Of a stretch of DNA of 64,000 bases, positions 8,522 through 17,695 are shown one piece after another. Location of the stretch: the NCBI GenBank assembly GCA_012960035.1, contig DUBZ01000092.1, forward strand, positions 1 to 64,000. Reading direction: 5' to 3'. A program made the position numbers and the translations under genes. The number at the start of each line of letters is the position of its first letter. The first letter of the stretch is position 1. Origin of the DNA: Myxococcales bacterium (GTDB taxonomy: Bacteria; Myxococcota_A; UBA9160; UBA4427). The notes beneath the pieces are model-generated. The model made no database searches, had not been told where the DNA came from, and saw only the letters and a program-made list of their open reading frames with translations.

Positions 8522-9475
8522 CTACCGCGCGATCTTCCCCATCAAACCAAATAACTCGACCGGATTCGGCGGATCGCCGGCCCCGCCGCGGAACTCGCGG
8601 AACAAGGTGTCGACGTTGACGGCGATGCGCTCCGCATCGCCCCAACTCGCATAGTCTGCGAGCGCGATGTCGTGGATCGTGTCGTTGACCGACAGCCCTG
8701 CGTCGAAACGCAGCTTCGCTTCGTCGCGGATGTAGCTGAGGTATTCGCGAACCGCACGCGGGCCCGACTTGTCCGTGATGGGTCCGTGGCCGGGGACGAC
8801 CGTTTCAACATCGAGGGCTTCGATGCGTTCGCAGGCGCGTATCCAATTTTCGACCGGCCCGGCCCACATGATGGGCGTGCCCTCGATGAAGAGGATGTCG
8901 CCCGTAAACACAGTGCGATCTTCAACGCAATGAATGAGCACGTCGCCACGGGTATGCGCGGGGCCGACTTCGATGAGTTCCAAATGTTTGTCACCGACCT
9001 GAAGGTCGAGATGTCCTTCAAAGGTGCGCGAAACCGGGGGCAGCTCGATCCCCGCAAATTCGAACATGCCGAACACTTGCTTGAAGAAGGCACCTGCTTC
9101 GCCGAGTGAGTCTGCGTTTTCGATCAACATCGCCATCATGCCCGGTGTGACTTCTGCCATCTCTTCCGCGGTCGCTTTCGAGGTGATGATCTCTGCGTCG
9201 CCGACGAGCTGGTTTCCGTAACAGTGGTCGCCATTCGCATGGGTGTTCACGAGGGTGTCGATCTCCGCGGCGGCGGGACACGCGGCCCGCATCTCGTCCA
9301 GCATCTCAGCAGTCAGCTTCAAGTCGAAAAGCGTGTCGACCAACAGCGACGCCTCGCCGCATGTCACCAGGCCGGCGTTGCTCCACCCCCAGGAGCCGTC
9401 GGGTTGGAGGTAGGCGAAGCAGCCGTTTCCGACTTCGTGGAGCCCTTTCGTGAACTTCCGATCTTGTTTCGCCAT
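8522..9475 (-). CDS. MBL-fold metallo-hydrolase
   Basis: The protein has 317 residues with GGAGG 8 bp before the ATG. The zinc site is HANGDH (His79, Asn81, Asp83, His84), a variant of the canonical H-x-H-x-D-H in which the second His is Asn. Other metal ligands are seen in GPAHTRGDVLIH, in TGDILF and in VPGHGP. The Asn variant resembles the subgroup of SoxH/cyclase-like MBL proteins rather than lactamases. It is cytoplasmic by composition, with no signal peptide. Substrate is unknown; a hydrolase for an ester or lactone is only a guess. It stands alone between a convergent CoA ligase and the divergent nucleotidyltransferase module. Confidence 0.88.
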   Translation of the reverse strand: MAKQDRKFTKGLHEVGNGCFAYLQPDGSWGWSNAGLVTCGEASLLVDTLFDLKLTAEMLDEMRAACPAAAEIDTLVNTHANGDHCYGNQLVGDAEIITSKATAEEMAEVTPGMMAMLIENADSLGEAGAFFKQVFGMFEFAGIELPPVSRTFEGHLDLQVGDKHLELIEVGPAHTRGDVLIHCVEDRTVFTGDILFIEGTPIMWAGPVENWIRACERIEALDVETVVPGHGPITDKSGPRAVREYLSYIRDEAKLRFDAGLSVNDTIHDIALADYASWGDAERIAVNVDTLFREFRGGAGDPPNPVELFGLMGKIAR

Positions 9476-9613
9476 CTCGCGCTCCTCCCGGGGTGCTTGC
9501 TGGATGCAATAGGCTGGGCTCGCCTGTGAATCAAATACGGTATGAAAAAACAGATACTTATGGAACAGAAATGCACTGAAGGCAGCACTCTGGAGTGGGC
9601 TTTAGTGCTCAAT

Positions 9614-9630
9614 TCCACTAAGATAGTGGA
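9614..9630. promoter_or_regulatory. Perfect 7-bp palindrome, candidate operator
   Basis: TCCACTA-AGA-TAGTGGA is a perfect 7-bp inverted repeat with a 3-bp spacer, located 51 bp upstream of the ATG at 9681 in a locally AT-rich stretch. The size and place fit a dimeric repressor site for autoregulation of the two-gene module downstream. No convincing -35/-10 pair can be tied to it. Confidence 0.4.
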
Positions 9631-9680
9631 CGAAAACACTATACAGCATTGGCGAACGCTTCATCACTTGGAGACTCCAC

Positions 9681-10184
9681 ATGGCGTCGATCCGAAAGCA
9701 ACGCAACCGGTATGAGATCCGCGAATGCATCAACACAGCGAAGGGACCACGCCAGTTCACGCTGGCGAGTTTCAAAGGCGCCCTCACCCCCGAGACCCTC
9801 GACCGCGCCGACGAAAAGGCTCGTCTCCCATTTGATCGCGATCAACTCATCGCCCGCGCCCAGGCACTCGGCGTGACCGTGAACGAACGCCGCCGTTTCC
9901 CCGAAGCGCGCGCGCTGCTCGCAACACTTCAACGCGGAGGCCGACCGTCGCCTCGCCTGGTGGGCTTGCTCAAGCGCGCACTTGAGCCGTTCGCCGAAGA
10001 ACCGGTCCCCGAACATCTCGAAGATGCAGCACTCTGGCTTGGCCAACCCGAGAGTGAGCGCGGCAAGGCACTCCGCGACCTCGTGCGTAGTGCCGACCGC
10101 GTCGTGCAGTCGCGCGCGCCATTGCGCGAACGCGCCCGGACAAGGTTCCCGCGCATTCAATCGCGCGAACTCGAAGCGCGGTAG
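9681..10184 (+). CDS. Uncharacterised protein paired with a nucleotidyltransferase (antitoxin-like position)
   Basis: The protein has 167 residues and no family I recognise. The first 40 residues are basic (MASIRKQRNRYEIREC), the middle is mostly helical and rich in Arg, Glu and Leu, and the C-terminus is strongly basic. GGAG lies upstream of the ATG. It ends 3 bp before a nucleotidyltransferase-like gene, and the pair has its own palindrome upstream. Small DNA-binding or substrate-recognition proteins placed just before an AbiEii-type nucleotidyltransferase are common in toxin-antitoxin modules, so this could be the antitoxin or regulator. That is inference from position. The start of the protein (basic, with F-T-L-A-S-F-K-G) might also mimic an integrase arm-binding segment. 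Confidence 0.6.
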   Translation: MASIRKQRNRYEIRECINTAKGPRQFTLASFKGALTPETLDRADEKARLPFDRDQLIARAQALGVTVNERRRFPEARALLATLQRGGRPSPRLVGLLKRALEPFAEEPVPEHLEDAALWLGQPESERGKALRDLVRSADRVVQSRAPLRERARTRFPRIQSRELEAR

Positions 10185-10187
10185 CGG

Positions 10188-10748
10188 GTGTACCTCGACG
10201 AAAAAATGGTCGCCATTGAACGCGCCTTCGAAACAGCCGACATCGCACACGCGTTCGGCGGCGCAAATGCGCTTGCGTACTACGCCACGCCGCGAGCAAC
10301 GGTCGACATCGACGTCAATATCTTTGCCCCTGCTTCCCGGGCGGGCGAAGTCCTCGCATGCCTGGGCACGTTGGGTGCGACGGTCGACGCGCCGGAGCTG
10401 ATGCAGGCGATTGAACGCGATGGCCAGGCGCGCGTCTTCTGGGGCCGCACCCCCATCGACCTCTTCTTTTCCTACGACCCGCTTCACCAAAGTTCGATGG
10501 AACGACGACGTCGCGTCAACTTCGGAGCCGACCGGCTCCATATCCTAAGCGCTGAAGATCTGCTGGTCTACAAGGCGGTGTTCAACCGCGAAAAAGACTG
10601 GCGTGACATTGCCGAGATGATCTTCGCCGCCAACGACCCGCTCGATTACGGCTACGTGCGCGAATGGCTCGCTCGCATCTTGGCAGACGACGCACCCCAA
10701 CACGAGCGGCTCGAACGGCTCATTGAATCGGGTGGCGGCGATCTCTGA
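10188..10748 (+). CDS. Nucleotidyltransferase-fold protein (AbiEii/DUF6036-like)
   Basis: The protein has 186 residues. AFGGANALAYYATPRATVDIDVNIF (broken here as AFGGANALAYYA, then R-A-T-V-D-I-D-V) carries the G-G-x-A helix start and the T-x-D-I-D pair that bind metal in minimal nucleotidyltransferases. A third acidic residue lies in IDLFFSYD near residue 90. The C-terminal half has the L-S-A-E-D-L-L-V-Y-K and RDWxD-type pattern seen in AbiEii-like proteins (here KDWRDIAEM). The GTG at 10188 is 3 bp after the upstream stop; an internal ATG at 10206 is an alternative. It may be the enzymatic partner of a small stress or defence module, or a housekeeping sugar/nucleotide modifier. Confidence 0.72.
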   Translation: MYLDEKMVAIERAFETADIAHAFGGANALAYYATPRATVDIDVNIFAPASRAGEVLACLGTLGATVDAPELMQAIERDGQARVFWGRTPIDLFFSYDPLHQSSMERRRRVNFGADRLHILSAEDLLVYKAVFNREKDWRDIAEMIFAANDPLDYGYVREWLARILADDAPQHERLERLIESGGGDL

Positions 10749-10876
10749 TAAGTGACGCCGATCGTTGGGTCTAGGACGACTGCTCGAGCTCGAGCCGAAT
10801 CGACTCGACCACAATGCCAAGGGTTGGGGCGGGCTCGCTCAAAGACAAGATGTCGTAGTAGAGGTTCGGCCGGCGC

Positions 10877-12097
10877 TCATGAGAGGCTCGCAAAAACTTT
10901 GCGCCAAATCGGGGCCCGACTCGCGCGCAAAATTTCAGTCTGGTCTGCGCGCTCCATCCTCGCGTTGTCGGCGGGCTCGCCACCGCACAAGCGATCCATC
11001 GCGCTCGCAAACGACGCAGCGTCATCGGAGTCAAACGTGAAGCAGGCTGCATGACGCTCGCAGATCTTTCGCGCTTCGCCCGACACGCCACATAGGATCG
11101 GCCGTTCATAGGCCGCGTACTCAAAGAGCTTCGATGGGACCGTGTGGCGGTAGACGTCGAGCGCCGCAAGGTGGAGTAAAAAGGCGTCCGTCTCACGACA
11201 CATGCGCGCGAGTTCTTCGCGGCTCGTGTGGGGCAGGACTTTGAAGCGCGGATGGCTGGCGCCGCTGAGTTCGTCCCTCTGCGCGCCGTCGCCAATGATG
11301 GTGATGCGAAGCGCGGGCCATTTTTCCAAGCTCGCCAGCATGCCGCCAAGAATGCCGACCAGACTTTGCGACGGGCCGAGGTTGCCGGCGTAGAGAACCT
11401 GAAGGGGCGCGCCTTCGTCACGCGGGGCCGCGGGTTCAACGTGTTCCGGGATCAGCACCTTGTCGAGTCCATTAAAGACCACGGTCGCGCAGGCGGGATC
11501 AGTGCCGTGTCGCTCGAGCAAAAGATCACGAAAGCCTTCGGTGGCGAGCGTGAGGTGATCGGCCGAGCGAATGATCGAACGTTCAAGGAACCGCATCGAC
11601 CCGGCGAGCAAGGGGTTTCGAAGCAGCCCCGTTTCTTCCGCCCAGTCGAGCCAAAGGTCACGCAAGTCGAGTACCAGGGGCCGTCTTCCGAAGCGCTTCA
11701 CAACGAGACCCGGCAAGCCGTAAAAAAATGGCGGCGTCGAAGCGAAGACGATGTCCATCTTGCCCCGGTGCCGCAGAGCGACAAGCGACATCCACAACGC
11801 ACCGAGTAATTCAGTGAGCAAGCGCCCGACTTTGCCGCGGGACTGCAGAAGTTGAACGCTCGAAATTCTGCGGATCGTGAGATTCTCTTGCCGTTCGATC
11901 GCGGGCGCCTTGGTGGCACCCTCGTAACGGTTCGGCTGCGCGGTGAGGACGGTAACCTCATAGTCTTCGGCCAATGTTTCGGCGAGGTGTTTGAGGCGAT
12001 AGGAGAGCGCACCCACGTCTGGCGGGTAGTGGCGCGTCAAGATCCAGACGCGCTTGCGCGTCTTGTCTTGTTCTGATTCGTCATGACTTGCGCTCAC
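10877..12097 (-). CDS. Glycosyltransferase family 4 (GT-B fold)
   Basis: The protein has 406 residues and a GTG start with AAAGG about 9 bp upstream. The N-terminal Rossmann domain has VWILTRHYPPDVGALSYR, matching the glycine-loop region of WbuB-like transferases. The donor domain begins near LQVLYAGNLGPSQSL and carries GDGAQRDEL and the acidic-loop region VPSKLFEYAAYERPILC. It is cytoplasmic or peripheral and should add a sugar from a nucleotide donor to a lipid-linked glycan. It follows the nucleotidyltransferase-like gene on the same strand after about 47 bp, so the two may form one transcript. Confidence 0.9.
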   Translation of the reverse strand: MSASHDESEQDKTRKRVWILTRHYPPDVGALSYRLKHLAETLAEDYEVTVLTAQPNRYEGATKAPAIERQENLTIRRISSVQLLQSRGKVGRLLTELLGALWMSLVALRHRGKMDIVFASTPPFFYGLPGLVVKRFGRRPLVLDLRDLWLDWAEETGLLRNPLLAGSMRFLERSIIRSADHLTLATEGFRDLLLERHGTDPACATVVFNGLDKVLIPEHVEPAAPRDEGAPLQVLYAGNLGPSQSLVGILGGMLASLEKWPALRITIIGDGAQRDELSGASHPRFKVLPHTSREELARMCRETDAFLLHLAALDVYRHTVPSKLFEYAAYERPILCGVSGEARKICERHAACFTFDSDDAASFASAMDRLCGGEPADNARMERADQTEILRASRAPIWRKVFASLS

Positions 12098-12144
12098 TGG
12101 TTGTCGCCTTTACACCCATGCCGCATTTGAAACGCAACCCGCAT

Positions 12145-13356
12145 TCAAGCCTGCTCTGCACTCGGCCGGAAGAACACTTCGAGCCCCGCTTCTTTCTTAC
12201 CGAGACTCGGGTACAAAGTTGAAAGCCCGCTCCAATATGCCGCCTTGATTCGTGCGACAAAGTCGAGTGCCGTCTCATCGTCTTCCCGCGCAAGAGAATC
12301 AAGCCGCGCATATTCACAAAGGCGATCCGCGACCCCCGAAGGCAGCGGAGCCTCCGGTGCATCGCCCTCCCCGCTCGCCAAGTACGCCAAGACGCCTAAC
12401 ATCGCGGCGCCCCCCATGGCTTCTTTGTTACGCGCGATCCAACGTAGATCTTCAGGTGGCGAGTGCGGATCGCGAAGCACGGAACGCGTTTCAGCTGCGA
12501 GTCTTCGGGGTGTTCGCTGCGGGAGCCAATCCGCAAGGCGCTTTACCAATGCGTGGTCGGGGTCTTCGGGCACGGGTCCCATCCCGTCGATCGCCTGGGT
12601 GACTTCTAAAGCAAACTCGGCGATGGAACGTTCGAGTCCCGCGCGTTCTTCCGTTGGGTTTGTTCTGGTTTCGATCGCCCAGCGAACTCGCTCGCGCAGG
12701 GCTTCGCTGTAAAGACCCTTGGTGCTCGGAGACGAGAGATAGTGCTCGGCCCGTGCGCGATGCCCGGGGATGCACTCGCCATTGTTTGCGCCGGCAAGCA
12801 GCGGCACGTCGAGAAAGAGGCGCGCGGCGACCTGGGTGTAGACGACGTCGTGTCCGCTCCCGCTCGGCGTCCAGTAGAGCACCGGCTTCCATAAGTTCCC
12901 CAGGAAGGAGCGGCGAGAGGCGCGATTGTCGAAACTCTCTGGGTAGTGCTCGAGCACATCCTCTCCGGCCAACACGACACCGGCATGTCGGGTTTCGACC
13001 ATCTGAAAACTCGGTGCGATCGATTCGAGCATTCGCAGTGGGTTTACTTCGACATCCACTTGGAAGAGTGACGACCGGTGGCGAAGTTTGATGTCGTCGA
13101 TGGCTTCTTCCAGTACTTCGGGGCGCTGGTCGCCGCTGCCGGTAAAGAGCGTCATGTCGAGATCAGAGATTAATTCGATCTCACCGTGCGGATCTTCCCG
13201 GTAGACGTAGTCGCCCGTCGAACCACTGCCGCTCAAAATGAAACTCTTGGTTTCGGGGTACGCCTCGGCCGCCGCGTCGACAAGTTGGTTCAGTACGTCG
13301 CGAAGGGCGTCGGGGTAGTGGTAGCGAGAACAAAGCTCATCGACGGGGCTGGGCAC
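12145..13356 (-). CDS. Large nucleotidyltransferase-domain protein
   Basis: With the GTG at 13356 the protein has 403 residues. I prefer this start because GAGGA lies about 4 bp upstream and it begins just before the fold. A longer reading to 13539 would add a Cys-rich stretch with two C-x-x-C pairs. The catalytic region is SGSGSTGDYVY followed by ELISDLDMTLF, the G-S and D-x-D motifs of nucleotidyltransferases, with a third acidic position in FQVDVEVNP. The remaining 250 residues are mainly helical and unlike a known domain. It may modify a sugar, lipid or small molecule. It precedes a GT4 gene and is divergent from the DUF362 gene. Confidence 0.65.
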   Translation of the reverse strand: MPSPVDELCSRYHYPDALRDVLNQLVDAAAEAYPETKSFILSGSGSTGDYVYREDPHGEIELISDLDMTLFTGSGDQRPEVLEEAIDDIKLRHRSSLFQVDVEVNPLRMLESIAPSFQMVETRHAGVVLAGEDVLEHYPESFDNRASRRSFLGNLWKPVLYWTPSGSGHDVVYTQVAARLFLDVPLLAGANNGECIPGHRARAEHYLSSPSTKGLYSEALRERVRWAIETRTNPTEERAGLERSIAEFALEVTQAIDGMGPVPEDPDHALVKRLADWLPQRTPRRLAAETRSVLRDPHSPPEDLRWIARNKEAMGGAAMLGVLAYLASGEGDAPEAPLPSGVADRLCEYARLDSLAREDDETALDFVARIKAAYWSGLSTLYPSLGKKEAGLEVFFRPSAEQA

Positions 13357-13608
13357 GTTGTCCTCATAAGTCTCGCACCCAGGACATGGCAGCGCAGGGT
13401 GGTGGGGCCGGCAATATAGCGAGCTGAGCCCCTGCGCCCAAAGCGCAGTCAAAGGGCAAGCCCGGCAGCCCGCAGTGCGATACTTTCGGCGCCGCGCAAG
13501 CAATTCGCGCCATGAGGTGCTTCGCGCGGCAAATTTCACCCGCGATGCACCGCCAGTTACCTAGATAGATACACAGACAAGGCGCCACGTCGTTGTTAGG
13601 AGACAGCA

Positions 13609-15108
13609 TTGATTCGCGTTGGTCTCGTCCACACGAAGCCGTCCTACGAAGGACTCGCCCCACCCTTTGGGCCCGGCGTCGCATATCCGGAGTTTGCGCA
13701 TTGGGGTGACACAGATGCGGGGGCTTCTTCGGACAATCATGTCTATTCGGCGGTTCGCGAGGCCCTGCACGCGCTGGGTCTCGACGAGGCGCGCTTCGGG
13801 CAAGCAGACTGGAACCCGCTCGGCCAATTTGTGGACGCCGGATCAAAGGTCGTCTTGAAACCAAACTTTATTCGGCACTGGAACCCGCTCGAAGGCGGGG
13901 ACGAGAACGCGTCCCTGGAAAGCGTCGTGACCCACGGCGCCGTACTGCGCGCGATGGCGGACTACGCGTTTCTCGCGGCCGGGCAAAGCGGTGACGTCAT
14001 CGTCGCCGAAGCGCCCCAGCAAGACTGCGACTTCGAAAAAATTCGCATTTACGCCGGGCTCGATGAACTGGCGGCCCACGCCGAACGTGTCGGACACAAG
14101 TTTACGGTGATCGATTTGCGCCGCGAAACGGTGATCTTCGACGACGGGATCATCGTCGAACGCAAACCGCTTTCGGGAGATCCGCTCGGCTACCGCGCGG
14201 TCGACCTCGGCACGTCGAGCTTCTTCGAGGGCTCGGGCCTCGACCCCAATCGTTTTCGTGGCGCCGACTACGACCCGGGCCCGACGTCGGAACATCATCG
14301 CGACGGGCGCAACGAATACCTGCTCTCCGAAACGGTTCTGTCTGCCGACTTGATCGTGAACCTTCCCAAACTTAAGACCCATAAGAAGACGGGTGTCACA
14401 CTCGCGCTCAAAAATCTGGTCGGCATCAACGGCGACAAGAACTGGCTGCCCCATCACAGCCTGGGCGGCGTGTCTGAAGGCGGCGACGAATTTCCTGCCG
14501 CACGCTTGATCGACCGCCTGCGTAGCCGTGCAATTGAGATCGCCCGCCCGCTTCTCGCGCGTGGCAGGGGCACGCAATTCTTTCGGGCAGTGCGACGTGT
14601 CGAATCCTCGACCCGCGGTGACGCGTTCATTCGCGCGGGCAATTGGTACGGCAATCAGACGACCTGGCGCATGTGCTGCGACTTGAATCGCAGCCTCTAT
14701 TACAGCGACACGAAGGCGTTGGCGCTGGGCGCGGAAGCCCCGGTTCGAATTGTCCTCACGGTGCTCGACGGCATCGTGGCCGGCGAAGGTGAAGGCCCCC
14801 TCGCCCCCAACGACGTACCGCTGGGCGCCATTGTGGCGGGAACGGACCCCATCGCCGTAGACTTGGTCGCCGTTCGCATGATGGGCTTCAACGAACAGTT
14901 GATTCCCAAGCTGCGCGAGCCGATGAGGGACACCGGGGCGCGAATCACGCAGGTGCGCGACCCCGCAGATGTCGAAGTCTTCGAAGCCCGCGTCGATTCG
15001 AACGGGCCGACGAGCAGACGTCTCGATGAAATCACCTGCGAGCGAACCTTTATCGCGCACGCAGGCTGGCGCGGTCATATCGAAAGCGACGGGCCCAAAT
15101 CACCATGA
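13609..15108 (+). CDS. DUF362 domain-containing protein
   Basis: The protein has 499 residues and a TTG start with AGGAG at 13597-13601, 7 bp upstream. The DUF362 core is recognisable in VVLKPNFIRHWNP near residue 82, LIVNLPKLKTHKKTGVTLAL and KNLVGINGDKNWLPHH near residues 245-285, and a final VAGTDPIAVDLVAVRMMG. No C-x-x-C-x-x-C ferredoxin clusters are present, unlike DUF362 proteins fused to iron-sulfur domains. The biochemical role of the family is not established. The stop overlaps the next start in ATGA, tying it to the bi-domain oxidoreductase; such neighbours in polysaccharide loci suggest a part in making or modifying an unusual sugar. Confidence 0.85.
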   Translation: MIRVGLVHTKPSYEGLAPPFGPGVAYPEFAHWGDTDAGASSDNHVYSAVREALHALGLDEARFGQADWNPLGQFVDAGSKVVLKPNFIRHWNPLEGGDENASLESVVTHGAVLRAMADYAFLAAGQSGDVIVAEAPQQDCDFEKIRIYAGLDELAAHAERVGHKFTVIDLRRETVIFDDGIIVERKPLSGDPLGYRAVDLGTSSFFEGSGLDPNRFRGADYDPGPTSEHHRDGRNEYLLSETVLSADLIVNLPKLKTHKKTGVTLALKNLVGINGDKNWLPHHSLGGVSEGGDEFPAARLIDRLRSRAIEIARPLLARGRGTQFFRAVRRVESSTRGDAFIRAGNWYGNQTTWRMCCDLNRSLYYSDTKALALGAEAPVRIVLTVLDGIVAGEGEGPLAPNDVPLGAIVAGTDPIAVDLVAVRMMGFNEQLIPKLREPMRDTGARITQVRDPADVEVFEARVDSNGPTSRRLDEITCERTFIAHAGWRGHIESDGPKSP

Positions 15109-17255
15109 AACAAATTTTGCAGAGTGCGCGCAGCGGTGAACTCGAACTCGTCGAAGTTCCCTCGCCAACTCCCGCTCCGGGCCAGGTGCTTGTTGCCAAC
15201 CACTACTCGGTCGTTTCTCCCGGTACGGAAAAGATGGCGCTCGACTTTGCGCGGAAGTCTCTTGTTTCCAAAGCGCGCAGTCGCCCGGACCTCGTGAAGC
15301 AGGTGCTTAAAAAACTCCAGCACGAAGGCCCGATGCCGACCTATCGCGCGGTCACAACTCGCCTCGAAGCCCCGCAACCGCTCGGCTATGCGACCGCGGG
15401 TGTTGTCGTCGCGGTGGGAGAAGGCGTCGAGGGTTTTGCCCCGGGTGATCGTGTCGCATGCGCGGGCGCGGGCTACGCGAATCACGCCGAATTGATAACG
15501 GTCCCCGACAATTTGGTGGTTCACGTTCCCGCTGAACTCGAACTCGACAAGGCCGCTTTCGCGACCTTGGGCGCAATCGCGATGCAGGGTGTTCGCGTCG
15601 CGGATCCGCGGCTTGGCGAAGTCGTGGCCGTGATCGGCTTGGGCCTCATTGGCCAACTGACCGTGCAGCTTCTTCGCGCAGCAGGTTGCCAGGTGCTCGC
15701 GATTGATCTCAATGAAGACCGTATTGCCGAAGCGATGGATCAGGGTGCGACCTGGAGTGCGGTGCCGGGCGACGATCATGAGCCGTGGAAGAACGCCGCG
15801 ACCCATGGCTATGGCGCCGACATCGCGATCGTCACGGCCGCGTCTGAGAGTTCTGCCCCGATCACGCTTGCCGCAGACCTTTGTCGCGCGAAGGGATGCG
15901 TGGTTGCCGTCGGCGCGACCGCGATGGACCTCGACCGCCGCAGCTTTTACCCCAAAGAACTCGAACTCCGCATGAGCATGTCGTACGGCCCCGGTCGTTA
16001 TGACAGGCGCTACGAAGAACTCGGTCTCGACTACCCGATTTCTCACGTCCGCTGGACAGAGAATCGCAACTTGCAGTCGTTCGTGAACCTCGCCGCGGCT
16101 GGGGACATTGATCCAGCGAAACTCGACGCGGAAGTCGTCGCTTTCGAAGACGCGGAAGGCTCCTACGAAGCACTCGCCAAGGGCGAACGCAAAAACCTCG
16201 CAATCATCTTCAAGTACAAGGGCGCGCCCGATGAAGCCCGAACCCTTGAACTCGCAAAGCCTTCTGCGCGATGCGATGGGGACGTCGGCATCGCGTTCGT
16301 CGGTGCGGGCAACTACGCAAAGGCGCAGCTAATCCCCGCCATCGCGAGCGCGTCAAAGGTTCGCAAGGTTCAAGTCGTCACCGCAACAGGCGCTTCGGCG
16401 CGACGAACTTCAGAAAAGTACGACTACGCGAGCTGCGGGACCGACCCCCAGGAAGTGTTTGGAAACGACGCGGTCGATCTGGTGTTCATTGCAACCCAGC
16501 ACGACTCACACGCCTCGCTTGCGCGCGACGCGATGAAGGCCGGCAAGGCGGTTTGGCTCGAGAAGCCGATTGGGCTTGATCAAGAATCGGTCCGGGAGCT
16601 GGTCGCTGCCGCACGCGACACACAGGGCTTCTTGAGTGTCGGTTACAACCGGCGCTTCTCCCCTCACGCGGAGAAGGTCCGCGAAACATTCGACGGACGA
16701 TCGGAACCCATGTCGATTCGGTACACCATCGCGGCAGGTGCAACCCCGGCAGGAACTTGGGTCACCGACCCGAAGACCGGTGGCGGCCGCATCATCGGCG
16801 AGTGCTGTCACTTCATCGATTTATGCATCTATCTCGTCGGCACATTGCCCTCAAGCGTCTACGCGCGCGGGTTGAGCCGTGACTCCGAGCGCGATGATTC
16901 ATTTGTCGCCAACGTAAGCTTCACCGACGGTTCAGTCGCAACCCTCGAGTACCTTGCCAACGCGAGCGCCGAGCTTCCCAAAGAACGCTTCGAAGTGTCG
17001 TCCGAGCGCAAGACCGCAATCTGCGAAAACTTCCGCAGTACCACCGTGATGGGTGGCACGCCGCTCAAGACCCTCAACCAGAACAAGGGACAACGCGAAG
17101 CCGTGCTCGCCGTCATCGACGCGTGCCGCACGGGCGCGGGTTCCCCGTTTACCCTCGAAGAACTGACCGCCAATTCCGAAACAACCTTCGGGATCTTGGA
17201 ATCGATGCGAACCGGACAGGCAGTCGACCTCACGGCAAAGTTGGCCGCCTACTAG
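15105..17255 (+). CDS. Bi-domain oxidoreductase: zinc-type alcohol dehydrogenase fused to Gfo/Idh/MocA
   Basis: The protein has 716 residues and two complete dehydrogenase halves. Residues 1-355 are an MDR/threonine-dehydrogenase-like domain: GYATAGVVVAVGEGVEGFAPGD, then VVAVIGLGLIGQLTVQLL as the NAD(P)-binding loop. Residues 375-716 are Gfo/Idh/MocA: IAFVGAGNYAKAQLIPAI as the second Rossmann loop, WLEKPIG as the E-K-P signature, and GGGRIIGECCHFIDLC with the catalytic-site histidine. Fusions of this type are found in exopolysaccharide clusters and likely carry out sequential oxidation and reduction on a nucleotide or lipid-linked sugar. It overlaps the DUF362 gene by 4 bp. Confidence 0.92.
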   Translation: MKQILQSARSGELELVEVPSPTPAPGQVLVANHYSVVSPGTEKMALDFARKSLVSKARSRPDLVKQVLKKLQHEGPMPTYRAVTTRLEAPQPLGYATAGVVVAVGEGVEGFAPGDRVACAGAGYANHAELITVPDNLVVHVPAELELDKAAFATLGAIAMQGVRVADPRLGEVVAVIGLGLIGQLTVQLLRAAGCQVLAIDLNEDRIAEAMDQGATWSAVPGDDHEPWKNAATHGYGADIAIVTAASESSAPITLAADLCRAKGCVVAVGATAMDLDRRSFYPKELELRMSMSYGPGRYDRRYEELGLDYPISHVRWTENRNLQSFVNLAAAGDIDPAKLDAEVVAFEDAEGSYEALAKGERKNLAIIFKYKGAPDEARTLELAKPSARCDGDVGIAFVGAGNYAKAQLIPAIASASKVRKVQVVTATGASARRTSEKYDYASCGTDPQEVFGNDAVDLVFIATQHDSHASLARDAMKAGKAVWLEKPIGLDQESVRELVAAARDTQGFLSVGYNRRFSPHAEKVRETFDGRSEPMSIRYTIAAGATPAGTWVTDPKTGGGRIIGECCHFIDLCIYLVGTLPSSVYARGLSRDSERDDSFVANVSFTDGSVATLEYLANASAELPKERFEVSSERKTAICENFRSTTVMGGTPLKTLNQNKGQREAVLAVIDACRTGAGSPFTLEELTANSETTFGILESMRTGQAVDLTAKLAAY

Positions 17256-17695
17256 CTACAGCTAGCTTTCGCAACGCAGCCAGCGGCATTGGATCCGCGT
17301 TTGGGCGCGTGCGCCTTCTGCCGCGCAGACTCCTAGGGGCGTTTCTTCAAGCGGCGGCGGGGCAGCGACGTGAACGCTGCACGATTGTCGGTCGGCAAGA
17401 CAAGGGTCAATTCGTAGCGCGTCATCTTCAGCCACGATCGCTACGCGCTTCAAATCGTGCTTCTACCTGCGGTTGTTGGCTGGCCGATGAGTTACGGCGT
17501 GGGGATCGCGCGCTACTTTATTTTCGACGAACTCGATTGGCTTCATTGGCACGTGTCCATGCGCGAGCCGCGCTTTGTCTCTTGGCGTCGTGAGCGTGAT
17601 CGCCGTTGCGTGGCATCGCTTCATTCTGATGAATGCGGACCAGCCATCTAGAGCCGAGTTAAAACAAGGCCGCGCCGGGCCTGAACCGGGTTGAC
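17256..17695. other. 440-bp convergent intergenic region
   Basis: The region lies between two converging genes. It contains a 7-bp inverted repeat CGTAGCG/CGCTACG (17413-17445, long loop) and a short frame at 17457-17651, which shows no recognisable domain or ribosome binding site. I see no RNA gene and no convincing terminator. Confidence 0.4.

Noticed and set aside
17457-17651. 64-residue frame in the 17.3-17.7 kb gap
   Set aside because: No ribosome binding site, no recognisable domain and frame ends are random; kept only as part of the gap description.
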